Origin: Owenia fusiformis
Taxonomy: Eukaryota > Annelida > Polychaeta > Sabellida > Oweniidae
DNA: 64,000 nucleotides
NCBI GenBank assembly: GCA_903813345.2
Contig: CAIIXF020000008.1
Coordinates: forward strand, 441,341 to 505,340
Direction of reading: 5' to 3'
Below the pieces are notes generated by a model. The model was not told the DNA's origin and did no database searches. It saw only the letters and a program-made list of their open reading frames with translations. The translations under genes were made by a program, and so were the position numbers. This document shows, in pieces, positions 10,901 through 23,600 of this stretch; position 1 is the first letter of the stretch, and the number at the start of each line of letters is the position of its first letter.

Positions 10901-11269
10901 CTGATCAGCTATGAGTGTTCGTATCCTTGTGGCTTTGCCTTCAAACTTTTGTAATGAGGCTTCTAATTTGAGGCATCTTTCTTTCCAATTGACCTCCTCA
11001 GTGGTAGAAGCGTGTGCTTGGGTAAGAGTGACACCTGCCTTATCTGTAACACCTGACGTATCTGTAACACTTGAGTTATCTGTAACACCTGATGCTTTTG
11101 TGATGCAAGATTGATAAGTTACACTACTGCATGACGCTTTTGTGAGATGTGCCTTATCTGTAACCCCTGATCTATCTGTAACAACTGATAAATCTGTAAT
11201 TGTAACACATGACCTATCTGTGACAATTGTAGCTTTTGTTACAGCATTTATGGTTTTAGCTTCAGCCAT
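10901..11269 (-). CDS. Coiled-coil protein with VTD-type six-residue repeats, 5' exon (partial gene)
   Basis: The minus-strand frame begins at ATG 11269 (MAEAKTINAV) and ends at a GTATGT donor (10895-10900), phase 0. The frame is open upstream to 11365, so an acceptor near 11300 is an alternative. The first part is an array of 6-residue repeats such as GVTDKA, GVTDTS and SVTDNS, encoded by 18-nt DNA repeats. The last 35 residues (NWKERCLKLEASLQKFEGKA and on) form a coiled coil. The family was not recognised. If the exon at 394 follows, the whole VWA gene lies inside its intron on the opposite strand. Confidence 0.5.
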
Positions 11270-11399
11270 TGTAGAGTCAACAAGTATAACCTCAACAATA
11301 CAAGTTAGATTTTCAATGCATTTTAAACTCCAGCATTCACTTCTTATCAGTTTTTGCAGATTCAAATCAAATCTAATCCCAAATGATAGCTTTTGAAAA

Positions 11400-13985
11400 T
11401 TACCCTATCATCCAAAATTAATTCTGCTAATTCTGTTCTGTTAATGCTACAAGACAAGAGGCTTAAATCAAAGTAACTTCTCAGCTAGCACTCCAAATGC
11501 AAGCAGTTACAGTGGTTGTAACATCAAGTTGCAATTCCTCATTCTTAATTCCCTTTAGTTTTAACATCAATTGCAGGGTGTCATTCCCAAATGTTAATAA
11601 AGCAATCGTCGTTGTATTGATTCGAGATTTGGAGTTGTTAGTCTGCCATTCTCAAATAAATGTCAGATATGATAGGCATCTTGTCGAGGTCACACTGACC
11701 CCCTATCAGCGTTATTTTCTCTATTACAGCCACTGTCTGAAAAATATGAAAAATGGGCTAAATATTAGAAGGCAAATAGAGGCAAATACATTTATTATTT
11801 TTGGAGGGTAGTAATACTTAAAACCATAAAGTCCTAAATTCTATTGTTGATTTGGTTTGAAAATAAAAAATTTGGATTCTCTAAGCAATAGCATTTTAAA
11901 ATTAAATAATCTAATAAAAAACAGTTTCTGAAAAAAGCCAGATCCAATATATTACATCACTAAGGCAAACGAAATTACATTTCAAAGGATAAGTTAATGA
12001 AAATATACTGGCTACTTTATCCACACTTTGCTATTATTTTTGGATAGTAGTTTGAAATAAGGGAGAAGATAAAGGATATATTTTTATTTGATCTTGTTTC
12101 AATAATTCCATATTTTCCTAACATAAAGATAATATTGAAGTCATTGGTAAGTATGTAAATTATATTATTGGTACATTTCAACTGTATATGTCAAGAGTCA
12201 CAGAAGTGATGAATAAAAATGTGGACGATGTACATATAAAAGGAAAAACCAATAATAATTTTCATGCCTTGAAATATAGATTTCTAATAAATTCATTGAT
12301 TAAAAACTTGTCACTTCCGAGAGTACCCTACTCTTGAGGAAAATATATGATTTTTATAATGTCTTAATTTGTCTGGGTTAGCGTGACCTTTAATAGGAAA
12401 ACTTGTCACAAAAGTAATTGTGAATATTAAATTGGATTACTGATTCCTTTGGGGCATAGTAGAAAATGTTTATTTTAAATCTTAGTTTTGATTTCAAACC
12501 CTTTAAACCAAATTTACTATGTACATATACAATATGAATTATCCTAAAGGGGGTTGGTGGGTAACTCAAAGTTTATAAAAAGGGTTGAGGGTCAGAGTGA
12601 TACACAAAAGAAGTAATAAATGTAGAGTACTTCTCAAGTATAGGACTTGAAGAGTATCGGGAAATTAAATAATGATAGATGTGGCGTCCTCTCATATCAA
12701 AGGGATTCCCCTCAAAACAAAGACATACCAAATCAACCTTTTTGTCTAAAATGCCTGACTTGCCTATCTTTTTAATTTCCAGTTGATTTAGAGAGTTGTC
12801 TCCATGACTGCGCCTATCCATCCATACCTGACTTCCATTCTATCTTTAAAACAATTCAACTTTGGAATTTTTCACTGATTTTAAACAGAATAATTCCTTC
12901 AAATTGTTTCAATAATATTTTGAGCAAAACATATCGACAGTATTCAGTTTGTGTCAGTGAGTACATTTATCAGGAGCAGTCTATTCTCTGCATGCAATCC
13001 TAACATTTTTGAAGTTTAGTGACATGTTAAATGAACAAACCCATTGACAACCTTATTTACTTTAATACAAAAAATGTGGATTTAACAAAATTGAAGATGT
13101 AACCAAAGATAACATTTTTTTCACTGCACAAAATATATCTGTTTCTTTTGATAACTTCAGGCATTCCAAACATTTTCAGAATGATAAGAAGAATATATGC
13201 ATGCAGGTATATAACTGAAATTGCCAGCTGGCTAGGGTGATGACTAGGGTGGGAATGACATATTCTGCACACATCAATGAAAGTGGCAATTGTGAGTGTG
13301 CTACAAAATGGGCACTATTATCTTAATAAGGCATTCTTTGGCCCTTGGCCGAGCTAAGAAGATAGATCCACAAGTGAAACTCAATTCATTCCATTAACTT
13401 TATGTCTCCTCTAACATAATTCATCATTAAAAATAATAACAAAGTCCAAAGCATTTGAACTGTAATCTAGGTGGTGGCTGGTCTCAAGAAACATAGTCCA
13501 GTAGAATCATCTCTTCCCCTGAAATATCAAGAAATTAGGAAGATATGTGTACATGTTCTGTTAAACTGACTTTGCTAACAATTCCTCAATGCTGTTACCA
13601 ATACCTCATTCCCGATTAAAATAAATGTATGTCTGTTATGTTTCAAACAAATGAGTAAACGAGAGGAATAACAAGGAATGAAGTTTGTAGACCTGAAGAA
13701 TATCACCCAGAGTATAAATCGTAGGATATTTCATTTATTCATAAATGAGAAAATCAAAAAATAAGCATGCCATTAGCGAAAGGGAATTCTGTTCAACAGG
13801 CATATGTCCATATCTTGGAATGTGGAATCAAGCCAAACTTCAACTGCTCGATATATTCAATATAAATATTAACTCAGAGCTAGTTGCCAATGGTAGAAAT
13901 GGTCTAAAATCAGAATTTAGATCTCTATACCATTATGTAAGCACTGTAGCATGGTGATATTTAATTAAAGATAGTATTGTATTAA
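11400..13985. other. AT-rich stretch without recognisable genes
   Basis: Several short open frames were read on both strands. None shows a known domain or convincing splice-site pair. Confidence 0.35.
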
Positions 13986-13990
13986 GGAAT

Positions 13991-14205
13991 TAACATTGGA
14001 AGTCCATCTGCAATTAACAGAATGAAATCCTTACACTGTATCTATCAGAAGTGGTTGGTTGTTTCTTGGCAATTTAATTGATAAATACATCTTTATAACA
14101 TTGGAAATCCATCTGCAATTAACAAAATGAAATTCTTACACTGTACCAATCAGAAGTGGTTGGTTGATTCTTGGGAATTTAATTGATAAAATACATCTTT
14201 ATTTA
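13991..14205. repeat. Tandem duplication of about 107 bp
   Basis: The block beginning near TTGGAAGTCCATCTGCAATT and ending TTAATTGATAAATACATCTT occurs twice in a row with few differences, at 13994 and about 14100. Confidence 0.8.
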
Positions 14206-14280
14206 AATTACTAATACAAAAAAAGATAATTGAATTTCACAAATTATAATTCATTTCAATTTCAGGAAATATCATCAAGG

Positions 14281-15890
14281 TGACACTTCATTTATTCTCA
14301 ACTTTCCTCTCTGTGAAGAAGATCACTCTGAGCTCAATGTTGAACTTTCTCAAACATTGTAATGTCAAGCGCTTTGAATTTGGAAGTACAATTTATAACT
14401 CCAAGATGGCACCTGCTATCATGCATGGATGCCCGACCTGGGTACTCCCAAAGTCAAGCCTTGCCAAAATTACCTCATTTCAATATGGTGCCGCCCAAGC
14501 CATTTTTCAAATAAAAGTAAACCCGCCAGTGAATCTATATTAGGGGATTTAGGCTGGAAACCGATAGCTGAGATGATTGAAAAAATAAATTTTAATGTAC
14601 CAACTACATCCCTCCCTCATAAAATCCTACAGAATTTGCTAAGATTATTTTAAAAAAATCGGCAAAGAATCATATTGGAAAGAATGGGTATCGATATGGC
14701 GAACTTTTTGAACACACATTTCTCTTAAACCAGTCATCAAAAATTTCTGAAAATCTTACAAATTGTCAATTTAATGGCCATCTTTTTAATGGTAACAATA
14801 TAATTTGAAATAGATATACATACTTTCATCTATATTGTTTTAAAAAACACATCAAACACTTGTTTTGTTTTGGTATCATGTTTCCAGAGAGAAATGAAAC
14901 ATCTTTCCGAACCTCATTGGAACAAAACGACATAAACACAACATGTTTAGGTCTCTCAATATTGTAATTGTACAAAGGAAATTTTGGTTGATTCTAAAAA
15001 AGTATCTTGTTAATGAAATAAAAGTTTTTTCTTGATTTTTATCTATTTTGGGGGGATTTTGTTTTAATTTTTTGAATACTTTTTCAAAATCAACCAAAAA
15101 TTCCTTTGTATAACTTTAATATTGAGAGGTCTAAAAACATGTTGCTATGCTATTTTATTCCAACAAGGTTTGGAAAGACATTTTATTTCATTCTCAAGAA
15201 TTGGTAGGAAGGAACAAAAACAATTGCACTAAAAAACAATTTTTTTAACAAAAACAGTTATATAAAATATTTCTAAAAGATTTTTGCATTAAATTGTTGT
15301 CAATCAGTCAACATTACATAAAATACCATGTTTTTTCACAGAATGTTTTCGATGATTGGTTAAAGAGAAAAACATTGTTGAATTCAGTTCTCCATATCGA
15401 TACCTATCCTTTGCATCAAATGCACGGAATATTTTAAGAGATAAAGGTTTAGATGATGTCATTTTTTGGAATGACAGTGAATGGTACTCCTAATTTTTCA
15501 CTATATCTCACTCCCAAAGCATGTCTAATTTCCACAATAGGGTGGCCGAACACCCCTCCCTTAAAATAAATAAGGAGGTAAAACCCATTACCGCACCGAT
15601 TTTTATGGATCCAAATGAAATTTCTAGCAAGATCAGATAATTTCTGCCTTGGGACAAATTATGAAAAGTGGGGCAAAAGCGATGGTACATCTTAATTTGA
15701 GAGATACTCTATCACACAGATTAATGATGTGTCCCCATTTTGCCAAAGCCAGGTCCAACTTTTACAACGATGTAGAGAAATATGTTTCTCCCATTTTAAG
15801 TAGCAGTTTATTGTCTTCGAACATTCATGATAAGTTAATTACACAACTTTTATGGAATGGGGGCATGCCATTTTTATATGTTTGACAAAT
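14281..15890 (+). pseudogene. LINE (non-LTR retrotransposon) ORF2 remnant, interrupted by a fold-back
   Basis: Pieces in order on the + strand resemble the C-terminal part of a LINE ORF2. First is a thumb-region segment (YNSKMAPAIMHGCPTW, near 14393-14450), then LGDLGWKPIAEMIEKI after a frameshift near 14525, and finally DTLSHRLMMCPHFAKARSNF at 15709-15770. The last piece resembles the H-x4-C tail of the ORF2 C-terminal zinc motif. Stops and frameshifts show it is dead. The middle is an inverted duplication (see next entry). Confidence 0.65.
14686..15404. repeat. Fold-back inverted repeat, about 350-bp arms
   Basis: GGTATCGATATGG at 14686 is mirrored by CCATATCGATACC ending at 15404. The internal blocks also mirror each other: AACATGTTTAGGTCTCTCAA / ATTGAGAGGTCTAAAAACAT and TTTGTACAA / TTCCTTTGTA. 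The centre is near 15045. The same blocks recur at 43450-43985, so this is a family and not a unique palindrome. Confidence 0.75.
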
Positions 15891-15899
15891 ATGTGAAAA

Positions 15900-17560
15900 C
15901 GTTTTTAGCAATACTTTTTAACCCTAGAAAAGTATAGTATTTTATGTAAACATTTTTAGTGCTTACAAAATATATATGAAGATCACAAATATTGACACAC
16001 CTAATAAATGTGTGCCGCTGTTGAAAAAGTGTATGTCAAAATAATAAGAATAAATAAATTGAGATCTGGCTACATCATGGCCCGGGTATAGCCAGGGGGG
16101 CATGAGGGGTGTCAGGGTGGGGGGGGGATATGAGAGAAGCAGCTGATAACTTATAGACATTAGCAAACAGAGGATGGGGATGTAGGGAACATTTGGAGAT
16201 ATAAAGTAAGCAGTATTGATTTCAATATTTCACGTTTAATAGTCACAATTCTCTAGTGGCCTACTGAGGATGAACAAAGGCTGTGCAATGAGACCAGTCA
16301 AACCTTTGAAAAAGGTAACATTATTTCAGGTACATAAGCTTTATATACAAATCAATACATAGGCAACTACTAGAACACTGTGTGTAAAGTTGGACAGTAT
16401 TTGACCTGCAATATTTTAACCATAGTTGACTTCGGCCAAAATAAAAATGTAAACGCAACCATCTTTTGTCAATCTCAGTCTGAAGACTTCAAACTTTCTT
16501 GACATAAACATAACAACCATTCAGGTAGATACAGTATACTTATCCCTGCTTGGGTCATTTTGACTTGTGGCTGTTCATAAGATAAGTAAAAATCAAAGAT
16601 CAAGAGGTCATGAAGCTAATTTCAGAAAAAATATTGATATTTTCAAAAAAGAATATATACATTAAAAATTACATTTTGATTACATGTAAACTTGGACAAA
16701 TATGTCTTAGATATTTTCAAAATATTCACAGGCCGGTATTCATATGATGGAACAGTATAAAGCTAGAAAACAAATTTTCAGGGTAAGCAATGCTACATAC
16801 ACCATATTTATCAATTTGTGGAAAACGTGCATATAAATATGTTTCTTTCTGTATTCCATGATATGAGTAAGTTAGTATTTATTTAATTAGTTAGATAATA
16901 AGAGGGTTAGAAGGAGAAATATGGTCAGTGAATTTTTTAAGTATGTATACAAGTGAACGTGATCAATCGTAAATTGATTTCCTTTTTCGTGCTTGAAAGA
17001 GTTCAATAACGAGTCTCGTACATGCTCGTATGGGCCACGTAATTTTAAGTACGGCTTTCGTACTTGTACGTGCCTTGAAAACAACAAGTGTGCTCCTTTT
17101 TTACCATAATGACTCATATCTTTTTAGCCTCTTTCAAGCTTATATGTATATGTGGACGGATATAATTCTCCTGTGTAAGGCTTCATGGTAAAAAATTCAG
17201 AGCATAAAGTTTACATAATGAGTGAGTTAGACTTACATTTGTAAAAATCAAATCATTATAAAGGCATTTAAATCCTGTACATACCTTCGTGTTATTATAA
17301 AGTCGTCTTTATTATAGTATCTGAAGTTGAATGAACTAAATATTGAAACTATTTTTGAAGTTTCCTTATTTTTTCTAAACCGGAAATGGTTTACAAGTAC
17401 GGATTTAAAGTAGGTCAAACTAATTAAACTTTGATAACTTTTTACTTATATTGATAAAAAAAATTCTTGATATTACATGGATTTTTGTATATTTTAACAC
17501 AATTTTCTGACAATAACAACGATTTTAATATAACTTGTGATTTATTTTTTAGATTTGTTT
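15900..17560. other. Upstream region of THADA
   Basis: AT-rich sequence with no recognised exon. The THADA promoter should lie near its right end, but no TATA, initiator or CpG-island signal can be asserted. Confidence 0.3.
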
Positions 17561-17623
17561 ACATCGGGCTGAATCACATGTGTCCGAAAAACCTGAAAAT
17601 TTTTATACGTTTGAAACCATAAA

Positions 17624-17699
17624 ATGGGAGTGAAAAATAAGAAAATCGTCAATAATGATGCTGTACAACTAGGAGACAAACGTGTTGAAGATTTAAAAT
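17624..17699 (+). CDS. THADA: THADA exon 1 (start codon)
   Basis: ATG at 17624 gives MGVKNKKIVNNDAVQLGDKR and on. The MGVK start plus the ..LK before the junction align without a gap to vertebrate THADA. Donor GTGAGT at 17700; exit phase 1. Confidence 0.88.
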
Positions 17700-20600
17700 G
17701 TGAGTAATCTGAAATCACCACTCTTGAAAACGCACTCAAGAGATCTATAATTTTTTTTATAGACTATCTAAGCTCTCATCGTTCATTTCATAAATCTGGG
17801 TTGTGCATTGAATTCTCACAGGAAGTTGTATCAAGACCTTTTTCGGCCTCTACGAAGTAAACTTTTTACCTCAAATGTCTAAATTAGTGTTCAAATCTTT
17901 GAAAATGTGCTTATTTTGACTTCGATGTTTCCACAGATGGACATCTCGCAAATTCTCCTGTAAAATCTCGAGGAAATTTCAGGCATTTTTCACTCATATA
18001 TCAAGTCCAATCAGATATTTATGGTAAGTCTTCATTAGTTTTCTAAATATGTCGAACACATTTTCATGCAAATATTTATGGGAAAGTATTCAATGTCGAA
18101 GTGTAATGGGGGGGGGGGTGTATAGAGGGTCTTGGAAATGCATATACAATATTTTTCAGCTCTCTTATACCATATACAATATTTTTTCACCATATACAAT
18201 ATTTTTCACAGCTCTTATACCATATACGGTATTTTAGGTGAAATACAATATACGATAATTTTGAAACTGCTTTTGATTAAAGTTTGGATATTTATAAGGA
18301 AATAATATTATATTAGGAGAGAATCCATGTACTAAAGTAAATGTATTATTATAAGGCAACTAGACTCCACATACATACCACAATGATTTCATTTATTTCA
18401 TTATGAATTAGACACCATTCGGGTACATCAGCATCAGAAAAGCTGTGACCACATTTTATTTTCAGGTAAACAAGTTGATTTAAAACACACTTATGATATA
18501 CGATTCATGACTTCTCTTGAGTGATTTAGCAACCTACTTTGACCAAAAAAACTAACTATGACATTGCTGCAATTTGCTAAAGCCATTAGCCCATTACCTG
18601 TAAAAGTACCATAAAGATATTCAAAATTAGCACAAAACCTGCATCATTGGAATGGGTGGAACCCAGTGCTCCTCTTTCTTATGACCTACTTTCCCATGAC
18701 TTATTTAAATGTCCTTCATAGTGAGCCAGGGAAAAAAATTCTTGAAACATAATTGATGCAAAATTGAGAATGTTGAATAAAAGATTCATCATGTGTTCTA
18801 TGAAAATAAAGTTTGCTGAGGAAAATATTTATCAGATAGATAATGAAGATTCACAATGCACAATAATTTTGTAAAGCAGTTACCTGGAAAATATTAAGTA
18901 TTTAAAACAGTTTCAGAAATAAAGGACTTCACAAACTTCCATGTAGATAATTCATTTTTGATTGGACTCGAGTCTGGAAACTAGAGTTTGAAATAAAGGC
19001 AAGATGAGACTTGATTGTTTAAACATTTGAAACATGAGACACTTCGGGGTTTCAGAGAAGGCAGCCTCAAAGACAGTATAAGTTAAACAAAGGTGTGTCA
19101 AAATTAAGCAAATTTCCATGAAGGTCAAACCACATGTTTCACAAATGATTTCAAGGCAAAGATGTATTGATGAGAATGAAAACTACTCTATGTAACTAGT
19201 AATAACTTTCTTTTAAAGGACCACGGACGGTATCGCAACAGATTTCAGTCATATATTGGATTTTGGCTATTTTCTGAGGATTTGAACAGGTGCATATGTT
19301 AGGCCAATGCATTAACTCCAGGACACGCAGTCATAGAGATTATAAAATAATTTGGACTTTAAGACAGGGAAGGTGCAAACACCCCATCAACATGTTTTTC
19401 TGTAATGTTGTCCTGATTTCCAGCCCTTTCCACACCTGTTTTTCAATGTTTGTTGCATCGATCACTCTGTTGCGTTTTGAGACATGGTTAAGATCTTTAA
19501 ATGAAAATATGATTCATGCAGGGGTTTTAAAGATATCAATTTTGGATGACCAAAATAAAGCTGAAAACAATGGATCACATGAGTTTTCCCTATGGGAAAA
19601 TAACATGGGAAATACATGTACTGTTTTCCACTTTATCCCAAATAAATCATATTTTAGAGGTTAACTGTGTCTCAAAGTGCAACATATTGGTGCATCAAAC
19701 ATTGAAAAAACATATGTGGAAAGGGCTGAAAATAAGGACAACATTTCAGAAAAACCTTCCCTGTCTCAAAGTTCAAATTATTTTATTACCTCTATGAGTG
19801 CTTGATCTGGAGTTAATGCATTGGCCTAACATATGCACCTGTTCAAATCCCCAATAAATAGCCGAAATCCAACACATGACGGTTTGAAGACCAAATAAAC
19901 ACCTTTTGCTATATTATGCTATATTAGCATTGTGATGCTTGTATTAAAACATGCGCTGTATGAACACTTTATACTCAAATATTTTCATGATTTATCCCAC
20001 ATACCCCGAAACACGAGTAGCCATAGTGACCATATTTTTCATCAAAGTTAAGATGGTCAATGACATTTGGCAGTCTCACGCCCGGTGATCTGATGAAATG
20101 AACGGAGGGGGGTAGCTGATTTTCGGTAAATTCAACAAATGTTGAAGATTTATTTTTTCAAGCAAAAGTTTACAATTGAATGGCTACATGAATAGGTGCA
20201 ACAATGGTCTGCACGACATGTAATAAATATATAAGCGACATTTTTATATCACAAAATTCATTGCCGGTTTTTTAAAATAATTTTCCAAATGATAGATAAG
20301 AAATAATCGAAAATAATTAAAATTTAACGGAGGGGGAGTGAACGGAGGGGGGGGGGAGTAAAATGTCTTTAAGGTGGAAGAAATTTCCACAAATTCGTGT
20401 ACTTGAAAAATGAACTCACTTACTCAGTAACTTGATGTTACAACTCTGAAAAGTGAAAAATGGGGACATATGGATTTATTGGAAGTTTTCATATGTCTTA
20501 TAGACAAATTACTCCCCCCCTCCATTCAATTTTAATAATTTTCGATTACTTTTTATATAACGTATGGTAACATGTTTTACAAAACCCAATAGTTTTGTGA

Positions 20601-23600
20601 TAATTACTTCACTTACAAGTATTTATTACAGGTCGTGGAGACCCCTGTTGGTTGATTTATAGCAAAAACATTGGCATTTGCATGTTGGCGACGCTGCACT
20701 TTTTTAATAGATCTTTTATTTTAGAACTCTACAGTTAAAAAGAATCCAAAAAGACCTAACATATTCCCCCGTCCACTGCGTCTATTCATTTAGCCATTCA
20801 ATTGTAAACTTTCTCTTGAAAAAATAAATCTTCAAGATTTGTTGAATTTTCTACTGAGAATCAGCTAGATCTACTCCCCCCTCCGTTCATTTCTTCTGAT
20901 CACCGGGCGTGATTCTTATTTGAGACTGTATTTAACACCTCCTGTGAAAATTTGAATGAAAAGGGCACAAAACTCTTAGTTTGAGAGGGATTTTCTCTAA
21001 ACTAACAGTATCGATTGACCTGGAATTTGAAAACAATTATAGAGACTACTTTTCCATGTTTTTCCAACACGGTTACAGTAAGAGAGTTGGCACAATGGGG
21101 GAACTTTAGGGTACAATTTCTTCATAATTAGCCTTCTTTAATTCTTGATACCATATACCATATTTTCTAAAATACCATATACCATATTTTTTACACCTCT
21201 TATACCATATACGATAAATTTTGCCCCCTCTTATACAATATACAATAAATTTTCAGCCTCTTATACGATATACAATATCTCTATACACCCCCCCCTGTAA
21301 TATTGGATTGAATATACCGGAAGTTGATATTTAAATTTTGACAAGTAACCACCCACTTTCAGTCTTCTATAAGAATCCCTGAATGGATGGTGTTCACTAT
21401 GGTAGTAGTGACTTGCTATCAAAGGTCATTGCACCTTCCCCACCTGGAAGATGACGTCTTGTCGTAACTGATTCACAGGGGTTATCCCAAATCTGACACC
21501 ACTGTAATGACCCTTAGGTACTTCTGTCAGGGAGCTGTAGAGCCAGATACTAGACTCGAAAGGGAGTGCTAAATTCAATGCCTAGAGCAGGAATCAACTC
21601 AGGACCCTTAACTCTCGAGGCAGACGCTCTACCGATTGAGTTCAAGGTCTGAAGCCGCTACAGCCGAGACTGAAGTAGTTGCTTGCTATCGAAGGTCATT
21701 GCAACTACATGTATATCCTCTAGTCTGGAATTTTTGATATTTGGAATGAAAATATTCAGACTTTAGCCCACATATGTCAAAATTTGGGATTCTTTACATA
21801 GGAACTGCCATTCAAAATGGTCGATGGAGTAAATTAATTTGCATATTTGTAACTTCCCCTAGCTTTATTTCCATTTGAGAATATAGTCTTCTACATTTAT
21901 GGGTACAGGTACATTCATTTGAACCCATTTCTTTACTCATAATTTTTACTGGAATAACTGACAACAAATGCTTCTGTGGCTCTACTGAAGACACAAAGCA
22001 TTTCATTCTAACCTGCCCTCGCCATACCCATGAACGTAATAAAATGATGACTGCACTTTGTGAACAAAATTTATTGTTTGATACTCAACTTATTTCTAGT
22101 AAGACAGAACAGGTCAAATACTTAATTTATGAAAATGAATTCCCTATTGATTCTCAGAAAATCCTGATAGATATAGTGATGCAATTTGTACAGGCCTGTC
22201 ATAAGTTTCCATCAAATTAATGTTATTCTCATTTGTATCTTGTGACAACCCCCCCCCCCCTCCCTCCCAACCTCTCACATTACCAATAAACCATCTATGA
22301 TTACTGTAATTAATCCTCTAATGTAATTTAAACTACCTAGAATGCCTATGGCGATTGGTAGTAGATATTTTGTGTATTTTTTGATTATGAAGGAAATAAA
22401 TAATATGTTAAAAAAAATAAAAAAAATTTGAACCTATTTAGGTACAGAATCCTACACAGTAAAATTGTTTACAATGGTGAAATACCACTTAACAGCTTGG
22501 AAAGAATTCTTTGAACCAGAAAGAAAGCAAACCTGAGACGCACATTGCCTGTTCTCAATTCTTTTATTTCTCCCATATTATCCAACTTTAGTGATCCAAC
22601 TTTGTACTATCTTTTGGCACCATAACAATTGGCATCACTCCCCTGTATATTCTCTGGTATTTTATTAAGAGTCACTTGTCCCATGGATTTTTTACAATAA
22701 ACATAATATGTACATGTACTTGCAGGTGAACAGAAGCTGTGCAATAGTAAACTATGTGGGCTCCTGATAGATTTTGCCTCCATTCAAGATGGAATCACTC
22801 AAGTGCAGAAAATTAAAGAGGTATTTAACAATTTAGTTGTCGCAAGTGATTCTCCACTAGAAGGTATCACTTTGAGATTTCTAACTGGGTGCAACAATAA
22901 TTCATTTGGGAGATCACTTGTTACTAGATATAAGTCAGAAGACATATGCGAGTCAATTGCCTCATTAAAATTTTACAGAAATATATTTTCAGATATTTTA
23001 AACTTAAATTGTTGAAATTAAAGGTATAATACCTCTTTAACCTAAATTTGCTCAGTCAAATTTGAGATTCTAGCCATGTCCCTCAAAGTGATCACCTTTA
23101 GGACATATCAATTTTGTGATATCATACTTATGTTTTATCTACTCATACAGATTTCCACATACCTAAAAAAGCTGAAAGCTCTTGAGAAGGAAGATGCCTT
23201 GTGTCTGTCAGTTATTGTAGAATGCTACTTCTTGGCTCTTCCCAGGAACCCAGTGAAACGTGCTTTGGCCGGGTAAGATTGTCACTCATCTTACATATTT
23301 ATCCCAACAAATGAAGTTTGTAAGGATATAGAGAAGCCAAGCATCCTTTTGTTTGTCCATCCATCCATTTGTTTGTTTGTTTGGATTATAACTCAAATAC
23401 CAGTTGATGAATTTGGTTCAAATTTTATGCCTCATGATTATAGAACCTTTGCTTGAGAAGGAGATTTCAATATGGCCACTGAATTCAAAATGGCAACCAT
23501 TTTTGTAAAGAATGTAATCTTTGATAATTCAAATATCAGTTGACTGATTTGGTTCACATTTATTATGCTGATGCCTTAATGACGTAGAAGTCATGATAAA

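Larger units (their letters stand above)
18106..21297. repeat. Composite inverted repeat enclosing nested palindromic elements (THADA intron 1)
   Basis: The left arm at 18106-18262 starts with a poly-G run, GTGTATAGAGG, then repeats of TTATACCATATACAATATTT. The right arm at 21147-21297 is its inverse and ends ATACACCCCCCCCTGTAAT. Each arm consists of degenerate ATACCATATAC-type short repeats. Two smaller inverted-repeat elements sit between the arms. Confidence 0.65.

Noticed and set aside
10865-11396. Plus-strand frames at 10911-11396
   Set aside because: They are the complement of the 18-nt VTD repeat; the minus-strand reading has a coiled coil and a proper donor.
21583-21650. Functional tRNA gene on the minus strand
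   Set aside because: Acceptor and T stems are poorly paired and it sits in a SINE-like unit with flanking direct repeats.
22821-23015. Extension of THADA exon 2 past 22820
   Set aside because: The frame stays open, but later donors do not match the phase of exon 3, and the family alignment continues directly from IKE into exon 3.
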